Shown here piece after piece: positions 15,908 to 24,800 of a DNA stretch of 46,323 bases (position 1 is its first letter; every line of letters starts with the position of its first letter). The notes below the pieces were generated by a model. It saw nothing but the letters and a program-made list of their open reading frames with translations, did not search any database and had not been told where the DNA came from. A program made the position numbers and the translations under genes. The DNA lies in NCBI RefSeq assembly GCF_001722485.1, contig NZ_LWGL01000010.1:1-46323 (forward strand). The letters run 5' to 3'. This DNA is from Cellulosimicrobium cellulans (GTDB taxonomy: Bacteria; Actinomycetota; Actinomycetes; Actinomycetales; Cellulomonadaceae).

Positions 15908-18156
15908 GCGATCCTCGCCTTCCCCGCCGCGACGAGGACCTTCTGGCCGTCACGACGGCTGAGCAGCCCCTCCGCGACGAACTGCTCGACCGTGCGCTGC
16001 ACCTTCGTGAGGAAGGCCGCGCGGTCCGCGAACCCGCCGTCGCCCCACACCACGTCGAGGAACGACGTGCCGTTCGGGCGCACCGCGTTCGCCACGCCGC
16101 TGTCGAGGCCGGCGAAGACGACGCGCGGCTCCGACCGCTCGACGTACATGTGGTACTGGGTGTCGTCGCCCGACCACGCGGGCTCGAACGTCAGGTTCCC
16201 GAGCCTGTAGTACCCGTCGCCGAGATCGGTGAACGCGCCGTCGAGCGTGCCGTCGAGGCCGAGGTGCGCGTAGAGCGAGAGCTTGAGGTACTCGCGCGAC
16301 GCGCTGCGCGCGAGCAGGACCGTCGGCCCGTTCTCGATGCTCTGGACGGCCGGGTTGTCGATGGTCGGGACGGCGCGGATGCTCAGCGGCATCGTCACGT
16401 CGACGACGTCGCCGGGCGACCACGAGCGCGCGACGCTCACGTACGTGCCCGGCACGGCGTCGAGCTCCTGCTCGACCCCGTTCACCGCGACCGTGAAGCC
16501 CTTGCGCACCCAGCCGGGCACGCGCAGCCGCAGGTCGAGCTGCCCGGACCCGTGCACCGTGATCCGGCTCGCGCCCACCTTCGGGTACTGCGTCTCCTGG
16601 ACGACCTCGAACTCCTTCTCGGGCCAGCTCAGCGTCGACGCGAGGTAGAGGTTCACGTACAGGGCGTCGCCCTCGACGGTGCGGAAGTAGATCGAGTCGC
16701 GGTACTTCACGTGGTTCTCGAGCCCGGTGCCGCCGCAGCACGTGCCCGTGTTGCCGTACTCGCGGCGCGTGCCGGGGTTGACGCCGTACATGTACGTGAC
16801 GTCGGGGGACGTGTCGGACTGCGTGTTCTCCTTCGACCCCACGATGTGGTTGAGAAGCCCGCGCTCGTAGTACTCCATGTACTTCGGGTCGAGCGTGTGG
16901 AAGAACAGCAGGCGCGAGAGCTTGAGCATGTTGTACGTGCCGCACGTCTCCGCGTTGCGGGCGCCGATGTCGCCCGCGACGGTGTTCGGCGGCCCGAACA
17001 GCTCGCCCTCGCCGTGGCCGCCGTGCGCGTACGTGCGCCCCGGCACGACCATGCCCCAGAAGCCCTCGACGGCGCGGCGGTAGCGCTCCTCGCCCGTGAG
17101 GTCGTAGACCTTGAGGTACCCGGGGAACTGCGGGATGTGCTGGTTCGCGTGCTTGCCGTTGAGCGTGTCCGTGCCCGCCGCGCTCGCGTCGACGAGCGTG
17201 TTGAGGTCGAACAGCTTCGCGGTCGCGACGAAGGTGTCGTCGCCGGTGATCGACGCGAGGTCGGCGAGGACCTCGTTCATGCCCCCGTACTCGCCGGCGA
17301 TGTAGATGCCCCACATGCGGTCGAGCTGCGCCTGCGGCAGCACCGAGAGGCGGCTGTGCACCCACTGCGCCATCGACGTCGCGATCGCGAGCGCCTGGTC
17401 GGACCCGGCGAGGCGGTACGCCTCGAGCAGGCCCGCCATGATCTTGTGGCACGTGTAGTACGGCGCCCAGATCTCCCCGTACGGCGCGTACTTCTCGAGC
17501 TGGCTGAACTGCCACTCGCCGTACGCCGCGAGGAAGCCCGGGTGGCTGAACCGGCCCATGGCCGCGAGCGCCGTCTGGACCTCCCCGAGGCCCTCGACGA
17601 TCTGGTTCACCTTGTCCGCGAACACGGCCTCGCCCGTGCTCGCGTACGCGAGGGACACCATGGACAGGAAGTGCCCGCCGTAGTGTCCGCGCAGGAGGTT
17701 GGCGGTCTGGGTGTTCGCGCGGCCCGGGTAGTCGTCCGGCCCCCACGGCTCCTCGTTCTCGTGGCCGAAGCCCTCCCAGCCGCCGGGTGCGCTCGCGCCC
17801 TTCGTGTCGAGACCGGCGTTTCGCCGGAACACCGCGAGGACGCGGTCCACCGGGTAGACGCGGGCGAGGTGCAGGATCTGGTCCTGCGACCGCGTGGCGA
17901 CGCTCGGGGCGAGCGTCACGTCGGACATCGGGAACGGTTCGGCCGTCCAGCCGTCGAGCGTGATCGAGCGGTCGAGCGACCGCAGGAAGGCCCGGCTCAC
18001 AGGTGGTGCGGCCGGGACGGCGCGCGCGGGGACGGGCGCGGCCGCGAGGGCGCTCCCGCCGCTCGCCAGCGCGACCGCACCGGCCGTGGCTCCCGCGGCC
18101 AGCGCGCCGAGCCGCAGGACGGACCGGCGCGAGTAGGTCGAGTCGTGCACGTGCAT
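15904..18156 (-). CDS. Tat-exported GH146/GH127-type beta-L-arabinofuranosidase
   Basis: 750 residues. A twin-arginine motif (SRRSVLR) and hydrophobic segment at residues 9-40 indicate export in folded form, sensible for a metalloenzyme. The body is a DUF1680 (alpha/alpha)6 glycosidase: RRNAGLDTKG, GGWEGFG, then LRGHYGGHFLSMVSLAYAST, and NAETCGTYNMLKLSRLLF. AETC (around residue 402) and CC in TGTCCGGTG (around 472-473) correspond to the zinc-binding Glu, Cys, Cys, Cys of HypBA1, one of the CC pair being the nucleophile; HGEGE (around 382) is the candidate acid/base. The GH-x-x-SM-x-SLAYAST and TYNMLKLSR motifs fit GH146 better than GH127. Predicted reaction: release of terminal beta-L-arabinofuranose. 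It lies between GH43 protein B and protein A. Confidence 0.85.
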   Translation of the reverse strand: MHVHDSTYSRRSVLRLGALAAGATAGAVALASGGSALAAAPVPARAVPAAPPVSRAFLRSLDRSITLDGWTAEPFPMSDVTLAPSVATRSQDQILHLARVYPVDRVLAVFRRNAGLDTKGASAPGGWEGFGHENEEPWGPDDYPGRANTQTANLLRGHYGGHFLSMVSLAYASTGEAVFADKVNQIVEGLGEVQTALAAMGRFSHPGFLAAYGEWQFSQLEKYAPYGEIWAPYYTCHKIMAGLLEAYRLAGSDQALAIATSMAQWVHSRLSVLPQAQLDRMWGIYIAGEYGGMNEVLADLASITGDDTFVATAKLFDLNTLVDASAAGTDTLNGKHANQHIPQFPGYLKVYDLTGEERYRRAVEGFWGMVVPGRTYAHGGHGEGELFGPPNTVAGDIGARNAETCGTYNMLKLSRLLFFHTLDPKYMEYYERGLLNHIVGSKENTQSDTSPDVTYMYGVNPGTRREYGNTGTCCGGTGLENHVKYRDSIYFRTVEGDALYVNLYLASTLSWPEKEFEVVQETQYPKVGASRITVHGSGQLDLRLRVPGWVRKGFTVAVNGVEQELDAVPGTYVSVARSWSPGDVVDVTMPLSIRAVPTIDNPAVQSIENGPTVLLARSASREYLKLSLYAHLGLDGTLDGAFTDLGDGYYRLGNLTFEPAWSGDDTQYHMYVERSEPRVVFAGLDSGVANAVRPNGTSFLDVVWGDGGFADRAAFLTKVQRTVEQFVAEGLLSRRDGQKVLVAAGKARIA

Positions 18157-18192
18157 GTGTTCGCTCCTTGGTCACTCGTCGTCGAGTGGTGC

Positions 18193-18212
18193 GGGTACCG
18201 ACGGTGGTACCC
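18193..18212. promoter_or_regulatory. GGGTACC/GGTACCC inverted repeat before the GH146 gene
   Basis: Seven-bp arms separated by 6 bp lie 37 bp upstream of the GH146 ATG. The symmetric GGTACC halves could be an operator for an internal promoter, or stabilise the leader of this message. No known regulator consensus is matched. Confidence 0.4.
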
Positions 18213-18219
18213 GGTCCCG

Positions 18220-18253
18220 GAGGTCGTCCCGGGTCGGACCCCGGGACGACCTC
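18220..18253 (-). terminator. Intercistronic hairpin between GH43 and GH146 genes
   Basis: GAGGTCGTCCCGGG (18220-18233) pairs perfectly with CCCGGGACGACCTC (18240-18253). It begins just past the stop of the GH43 gene. It may end part of the transcripts or protect the upstream message, so the three-gene unit may be expressed unequally. Confidence 0.65.
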
Positions 18254-18259
18254 TCGCGC

Positions 18260-21200
18260 TCAGCCGCAGTCGAGCGCGTCGTGCTGCACCTCGTGCTCCA
18301 CGGTCACCGGCTCCCCGTCGACCGTCGCCGTGGCGGTCACGGTGACCGTGCCGGCCGGGAGCGACGTCGTCCGCGCCGCGAACGCGTGGTACGCGTTCCG
18401 CCCGGGCGCGACGGCCTCGAACGACCGCTCGCCGTAGGGCGTCGTGAGCACGACGTCGACCGGCGCGTCCCCGTCGTTCGTCGCCCGGACGGCGACGTAC
18501 GCCTTGCCGGCCAGGCACCGCGCCTGGGCCGTCGCCGTGAGCGGGAGCCCGGGTCCGCCGGTCCCCGGGTCGTCCGCGAACGCGCGCCACTCGGTGACGG
18601 CCACCGCGGAGTACGTCGACCCGTTGCCGTTCGCCGTGAACGTCGCACGCAGGCGCGAGGTCGTCACGGGGTCGAACGTCACGGCGTTGAACGCGGTCGT
18701 GCTCGTGCCGTACCCCGACGGGTTCGCGACCGGTGCCCAGGCCTGCGCGGCGTCGTCCCAGTACTCGAGGACCCACGAGTCCGGCGCGTTGACGCCGTCG
18801 CCGCTGCCGGGCGCGGAGTCGCGCCAGAACTTCAGCTCGGCGCCCGTGAGGCGGATCGGCCGCGACCAGTCGTAGCGGGTCCACTGCGTCGCCGGGCGGT
18901 CGCCCGACCACGTGCCCCAGATCTGCGCCTGGCTCGGGCTCGCCGGGTCGGCGCCGTCGTTGAGCGCCCCGACGCTGTTCCACCCGGCGGTGTACGACGC
19001 CGTCGCCGTGGCGATCGGCGCGACGTTCCCGCTGAGCGGGCCGGAGATGTCGGCGGGGACCGTCACGACCTTCGGCGTCTCGGCGTTGCCCGCTGCGTCG
19101 ACGGCGCGGAACGAGACGCGGTGCTGGCTCGCGTCGGGCGCCGCGACCGGGCCGTCGTAGACCTCCCACGCGCCCGTCCCGACCGCGTACTCGACGCGGG
19201 CCACGCCCGACGTCGCGTCCGTCGCCGTGACGGTCACGGTGCGCGCCGCCTCGTCGAGGACGCCCGTGCTCACGGGGGCGACGCGGTCGACCCGGACGTC
19301 GAGCACCTCCTCGGCGGACGTGTTGCCCGCACGGTCGGTCGCCGTCGCGACGACGCGGTGCTCGCCGTCGCCCGACACGGGGACCTCGGTGGTGCGCACG
19401 TGCTCGGTGGCGACGGCCTCGCCGTCGTCCACGCGCGTCGTGAGGACCACGCGGCCGCCGGAGTCGTCGGTGCCGTCCACGCGCACGCGGACGTCGGACC
19501 GGAACCAGCCGTCGCTGCCCGCGCTGCCGAGCGGGGTCAGCGTGACCGCCGGCGCGGTGTCGTCGCCCGCGGCCGCCTCGGCCGGGATCACGGTGACGTC
19601 CGCGCTCACGCGGCCGCCCGCGTACCCGAGCACGGAGCCCTCGACCGTGAAGGTCCCGGGGGACGCGACGTCGTCAGCGGTGACCTCGTCCCAGAAGGCC
19701 GGGACCTGCAGGGTTTCGCCGCGGGGGAACGTCACCGGGACGGTGCCCGGGAGATCCCTCTCGCCGACCTCGACCGTCACCGCGGGCGGCTCGACGGAGT
19801 CGGGCTGCTCGGCGAGGACCTTCCACTCCTCGACCGCGACGGCCGAGTACGTGCTGCCGTTGGTCGAGGCGTCGAACACGGCGCGGACCTGCGTCGTCGT
19901 GACCGGCTCGAACGTCGTGTCCTGGAAGCCGCTCGTGCCCGTGCCGTACGCGCTGGGGTTCGCGACGTCGACCCACGAGCCGCCGTCGGACGCGTCCCAG
20001 TACTGGATGCGCCACGACGCGGGGGCCGCGACGCCCACGCCCGTGCCCTGCGGCTGGTCGTTCCAGAACTCGATCTGCGAGCCCGACAGGCCCATCGGCT
20101 GGTCCCACGTGTACTGGACCCACTGCTGCGGCGGGTTGGTCCCCGTCCACGTGCCCCACATGTCCGGAGGGAGCGGGTTCGGGCGCACGATCTCGTCGTT
20201 GAGCGCCTTCGTCCAGTACTGCGTCGGCACGGGCTCGTTGGAGACGGTGACCGTCGCCTCCTGCGCGACGTTCGCGCGCGGCGTCGTGTCCTTCACCGGG
20301 GCGGGGGTCGTCACGACCTGCTTCATGCGCGGCGGCGTCTGCGTGTCGTCCCACTCGACGCGGTCGATCGCGACCGAGCGCCGGAAGTGGTTCCCGCCCT
20401 CCGCGTCGGCCGTGTGGTACGCGATCCACCACTCGCCGTCGAGCTCGAGGATGCCGGGGTGGCTCGTCGTCGACGACACCGGCGCGAGGATCGTGCCGCG
20501 GTACGTCCACGGGCCCTCGGGCGACGGCGCCGTGCCGTACGCGATGCACGCGTGGTAGTTCGCCGGGGTGCACGACGACGTCGGGCCGGCGTTGTTGCCC
20601 GCGTACGCCATGTAGTAGGTGCCGTTCCGCTCGAACGCCCACGCCGCCTCGAAGAAGCCCGTGAGCCCGCGCACGGCCTGCACGGCGCCGGTCGTCGTGC
20701 GCATGTCCGGCTCGAGCTCGACCATGCGCAGGTTCCCGAAGCTTCCCCACCACAGGTAGACGCGGGCGTCGGGGCCCTCCCCGTCGACGAGGACGGTCGG
20801 GTCGATGTTGTGGATCGTGTTCGGCGTCGGGAGCGACTGCGAGACGATCGGGCCACCGGCGTGGTCGGTCCACGGCCCCGTGGGGGAGTCGGAGACCGCG
20901 ACACCGATGCCGAACTTGTCGCTCGCGGTGCTCGCCGCCTCGTGGACCGGGACGTACCAGTAGTACCGACCGTCGACGCCCTGGACGACCTGGCCGGCGT
21001 ACGCGCGACCGGGCGTCGCCCAGTCGAACACCTGCTCCGGGCGCATGAGCGACGGGTGGTGCGTCCACTCGCCCGCGTCGACGTCGCTCGTCACGAACGC
21101 GCCCCACTCGTTCATGATGAAGTCGTTCGTCGTCGGGCCTGCCTCGTCGTGGCCCGTGTAGACGTAGAGCTGGTCCTCGCCCGTGGCGTTCCCCGGCGCG

Positions 21201-21418
21201 CCGGCCGGGACCACGAGGGGCGCCGGGTCGGCCGAGTAGTAGCTGCCGTCGTCGAGGATCGGGTTCTCGGTGCTCGTGAAGGTGTACGGGTCGGCGGCGG
21301 ACGCGGGCCCCGCCGCCACGGCGACGGTGCCGAGCGCGAGCGTCATGCCGAGCGCACCCCCGAGCGCCCCCCTGCGCCCCCGTGCCCGCGACCGCGGGCG
21401 TGTGCCGTGCCTGGTCAT
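18260..21418 (-). CDS. Secreted multi-modular GH43 glycosidase (protein B) with C-terminal RCLAG domain
   Basis: 1052 residues. A signal peptide (basic RPRSRARGRR then hydrophobic to PASA) precedes a five-bladed GH43 domain at ~42-375. YSADPAPLVV holds the catalytic base Asp, HNIDPTVLVDGEG (around 201) the modulator Asp, and TGFFEAAWAFERNGTYYMAY (around 254) the acid Glu. Then come a discoidin-like module (~380-520; WGTWTGTNPPQQWVQYTW), a Big_4 Ig-like domain, two OmpL47-like beta domains (~640-790), a second discoidin-like module (~794-945; WGTWSGDRPATQWTRYDW) and the RCLAG domain (967-1052). GH43 enzymes act on arabinofuranosides, xylosides or galactans; arabinan or arabinosylated glycoprotein fits the neighbours. 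The subfamily is unresolved. The ATG at 21418 has aggagaccag upstream. Confidence 0.87.
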   Translation of the reverse strand: MTRHGTRPRSRARGRRGALGGALGMTLALGTVAVAAGPASAADPYTFTSTENPILDDGSYYSADPAPLVVPAGAPGNATGEDQLYVYTGHDEAGPTTNDFIMNEWGAFVTSDVDAGEWTHHPSLMRPEQVFDWATPGRAYAGQVVQGVDGRYYWYVPVHEAASTASDKFGIGVAVSDSPTGPWTDHAGGPIVSQSLPTPNTIHNIDPTVLVDGEGPDARVYLWWGSFGNLRMVELEPDMRTTTGAVQAVRGLTGFFEAAWAFERNGTYYMAYAGNNAGPTSSCTPANYHACIAYGTAPSPEGPWTYRGTILAPVSSTTSHPGILELDGEWWIAYHTADAEGGNHFRRSVAIDRVEWDDTQTPPRMKQVVTTPAPVKDTTPRANVAQEATVTVSNEPVPTQYWTKALNDEIVRPNPLPPDMWGTWTGTNPPQQWVQYTWDQPMGLSGSQIEFWNDQPQGTGVGVAAPASWRIQYWDASDGGSWVDVANPSAYGTGTSGFQDTTFEPVTTTQVRAVFDASTNGSTYSAVAVEEWKVLAEQPDSVEPPAVTVEVGERDLPGTVPVTFPRGETLQVPAFWDEVTADDVASPGTFTVEGSVLGYAGGRVSADVTVIPAEAAAGDDTAPAVTLTPLGSAGSDGWFRSDVRVRVDGTDDSGGRVVLTTRVDDGEAVATEHVRTTEVPVSGDGEHRVVATATDRAGNTSAEEVLDVRVDRVAPVSTGVLDEAARTVTVTATDATSGVARVEYAVGTGAWEVYDGPVAAPDASQHRVSFRAVDAAGNAETPKVVTVPADISGPLSGNVAPIATATASYTAGWNSVGALNDGADPASPSQAQIWGTWSGDRPATQWTRYDWSRPIRLTGAELKFWRDSAPGSGDGVNAPDSWVLEYWDDAAQAWAPVANPSGYGTSTTAFNAVTFDPVTTSRLRATFTANGNGSTYSAVAVTEWRAFADDPGTGGPGLPLTATAQARCLAGKAYVAVRATNDGDAPVDVVLTTPYGERSFEAVAPGRNAYHAFAARTTSLPAGTVTVTATATVDGEPVTVEHEVQHDALDCG
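18263..18520 (-). other. Shared C-terminal RCLAG domain, copy in protein B
   Basis: 86 residues from RCLAGKAYVAVRATN to the final DCG, with TPYGERSFEAVAPG and NAYHAFAAR. It follows a short Gly/Pro linker after the second discoidin-like module and aligns to protein A without gaps. Confidence 0.8.
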
Positions 21419-21835
21419 CTGGTCTCCTGACGGTCGGCGCGAGACGACGCTGTGGCTCGCGCGGAAGGCCGTGGCGGTGACGTCCCGCGCCGCGGCACGG
21501 GGTCGCACCTCTCGTCCTCGAGATCGGTGTGCGAGCCTCAACGTGCCACAGGAGAAAGTAGAGCGCAATGGGTTTCGGCGAAGGACTGCGCGAGTTTCGT
21601 CGCTCGGGACGGCGGAACGGCGCGAGGCAGGCGCTACATCGTTGGCGTCGTGCCGATCGGGCGCTCGTCCGGGCACCGAAGGGGCCGAGACGCTCCCGAA
21701 ACGCAGCCTGGTGGTTTTCGGTGTCGCCCTCCCCGCACAGCAGCGTGCCCGCCACGGTCGCAGACCGTGGCGGGCACGCCGTCCCGGGCGGGTGAGGCGG
21801 AGTCGGACCCCGCCTCACCCGTCGTCAGGGGTCGA
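21419..21835 (-). promoter_or_regulatory. Promoter region of the GH43 unit
   Basis: This 417-bp gene-free stretch holds the terminator of protein C (21743-21779) and, downstream of it, two AT-richer sites on the plus strand: CGCAATGGGTTTCGGCG (21564-21580) and GGTGGTTTTCGGTG (21710-21723). The second includes the octamer TTTTCGGT seen in other promoters of the locus. The first shares CGCAATGG and TTTCGG with a site before protein D. They are likely LacI-type operator half-sites controlling GH43-GH146-protein A. No small gene was found here. Confidence 0.5.
21743..21779 (-). terminator. Strong hairpin terminator after protein C
   Basis: A 17-bp perfect stem with a 3-nt loop (GCA at 21760-21762): CGTGCCCGCCACGGTC on the left pairs with GACCGTGGCGGGCACG on the right, plus a closing G-C pair. 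It separates protein C from the GH43 promoter. Confidence 0.8.
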
Positions 21836-24800
21836 TCAGCCGCAGCTGGACGCCGCGTACTCGGACTCGACCGTGGCCGTCCTCCCCTCGGCGTCCGTCG
21901 CCGTCACGGAGCTCGTGCCGGCCTCCACCTCGTCGGCCCGGACGGGGAACGCCTGGTAGGCGTTCTTGCCGGGGGCGACGTTCTCGACGGTCTTGCTGCC
22001 GTAGGGCGTGTCGAGCGTGATGGTGAGCGGGACGTCCTCGTCGTTCAGCGCGCGCACCGCGAGGTACGCGTTGCCCGCGAGGCACCGGACCTGCGTGGTG
22101 ACCGCGACGGTCCGCTCGGGCTCGCCGGCCGTGAGACCGGTGAGGTACTCGAACCCGGTCGTGGCGAAGTCCTCGCCCTCGGGAGCCCGGTCGTACTCCA
22201 GCACGTAGAGCTTGACGTCGGCCTCCTGCGCCGCGGCCAGGATCTCCTGGAGCGGCACGTCACCCTCGCCGAGGTTGGTGAACGTCGGCCGGCCGCCGGC
22301 GTTCAGGTTCACGGCGTCCTTGACGTGCAGGAGCTCGATCCGGTCGCCGTACTCCTCGATGAGCGCCGGGACGTCGACGCCCGCGTGGGCGGCCCACGCG
22401 ACGTCGAGCTGGAACGTCACGTACTCCGGGTTCGTCTCGCGGACGAGGATCTCCCAGGCCGAGAGCGTCTCGCCCTCGTGCTCGTACGTGGTGCGGAACT
22501 CGCCGTCGTGGTTGTGGCCGAAGAACTTCGTCAGCCCCGCCTCGACGGTGCGCTGACCGAGACGGTTCATCGCCTCGGCCGTCGCCAGCGTGTTCTCGTA
22601 CGTCCCGATGCCCGGCTGCGGGAAGCCGCCGGAGCCCACGTACTCCTGGCCCAGCGTCTTCACGTACTCGAGCGTCTCGTCGAACGTGTCCTCGTTCACG
22701 TTGTAGTGCGACGACTTCACGCTCAGGCCGTACCTGTCGGCCAGCGCCCGGAACTCCTCCGCCGTGTAGCCCGCGAAGTTCGAGCCGAACGGCTCGATGT
22801 TCTCGAACCCGATCTCGCTCAGGCGCTCGAGCACGGCCTCCAGGCCGACCTCGTTGACCCACGGGATCAGCGAGAACATCCCGATGGAGACCTGCTCCGC
22901 CGGAACCGTGACCGGCTCCTGCGGCTCACCGGCCGGAAGGCCCGTGAGGTACTCGAAACCGGTCGTGGCGAACTCCTCGCCCTCCGGGGCCACGTCGTAC
23001 TCCATGACGTAGTACCGGACACCGGCCTCCTGGCCGGCGGCCAGGATCTCCTGCAGCGGGACGTCGCCCTCGCCGAGGTTGGTGAAGGTCGGGCGACCCT
23101 CGCCGGCGAGGTTGACGGCGTCCTTGACGTGCAGGAGCTCGATGCGGTCGCCGTACTCCTCGATGAGCGCCGGGACGTCGACGCCGGCGTGGGCGGCCCA
23201 CGCGACGTCGAGCTGGAAGGTCACGTACTCCGGGTTCGTCTCGCGGACGAGGATCTCCCAGGCCGACAGGGTCTCGCCCTCGTGCTCGTACGTGGTGCGG
23301 AACTCGCCGTCGTGGTTGTGACCGAAGAACTTCTCCAGCCCAGCCTCGACGGTGCGCTGACCGAGGCGGTTCATCGCCTCGGCCGTGGCGAGCGTGTTCT
23401 CGTACGTGCCGATGCCGGGGGCGGGGAAGCCGCCGGAGCCGACGTACTCCTGGCCGAGCGTGGTGACGTACTCGAGCGTCTCGTCGAACGTGTTCTCGTC
23501 GACGTTGTAGTGCGACGACTTCACGCTCAGCCCGTACTCGTCGGCCAGCGCCCGGAACTCCTCGGCCGTGTAGCCCTCGAAGTTCCCGCCGAACGGCTCG
23601 ATGTTCTCGAACCCGATCTCGCTGAGGCGCTGCAGCACCGCCTCGAGACCGACCTCCTGGACCCAGGGGATCAGCGAGAACATGCCGATGGACACCTGGT
23701 CCACCGGGACGGTGACCGGCTCGACCGGGCCCTCGCCGACGGCGAAGGTCAGGTGGTCGACGTCGACGCCGCCCGTGCCCGTCACGACGATCGAGCCCGA
23801 GCCCTCGGGCACGTCGCTCAGCGCCTGCGTGACGTCCTGCCAGCCCTCGCCCGTGAACTCGAACTCGGCGAGCGCCTCGGGAGCCTCGGCGCCCTCGGCC
23901 GTCCAGCCCAGGGAGACCGTGCCCTCGCCGCTGCCGCGGACGGTGATCTCGTTGATCGCCTCACCCGTCGGGGCGTGGTGCAGGGCGATCGGCGAGTAGG
24001 AGAACGAGTCGCCCTCGTCGAGCGACGTGACGTAGCCGCCGGCGCCGGCGGACGCGTCGTCCACGACCTCGACGCCCTCGGCCGCGTCGTACCACTCGGC
24101 CTGCTGGACCTCGGGCTTGAGGATGTGGGTGGCCTCGCCGGTGATGGCGGGCACCTCGCCCTGCGCCTGGTCCGTGTAAGTCACGACGAGGGTGCCGAAG
24201 ATTTTCTCGCCCTCACCGTGCTCGACGGCGTCCGGGCTGGTCTGGATCGTGAAGCCGCAGCCGGCTTCCGTGTCCGCGGCCCGGCCGCTCACCTCGGGGT
24301 GCGCGTGCTCGTTGTGCCCGAGGCCGAACGTGTACTGGATGTTCCGGCACGTCGGCTGGTCGCCGTCCTCGGCGTCGTTCACCGCGACCGTGTACTGCAC
24401 GGCGTCGCCCCAGTTGAAGATGGCGCCGTCCGGCTGGTCCAGCGTGATCTCGGGGGCGGTGTTGCCGACCGTGACCCGCTGGATCGCGAGGCCGAAGTTG
24501 CCGGCCGGGTCGGTGACGCGCAGCTGCACGTTGTACTGGCCCAGCTCGGTGAACGTGTGCGTCACCGTCTCGCCCTGTGCGTCGTACTCACCGTCGGCGT
24601 CGAAGTCCCAGTCGAACGTGAGCTCGGCGTTGGGCGTCTCGGCGTCGGTGGTCGCCGACGCGTCGAACGTCACCTCGAGCGGTGCGGTGCTGCCCGAGAT
24701 CGGGTCCGCGGAGATGGACGCGCGCGGCGTCGTGTCGTCCGACCCGTAGGTGACCTTGTAGAGGCCCGCGTCGGGGTTCTGACGGAAGAAGCCGTCGCCG

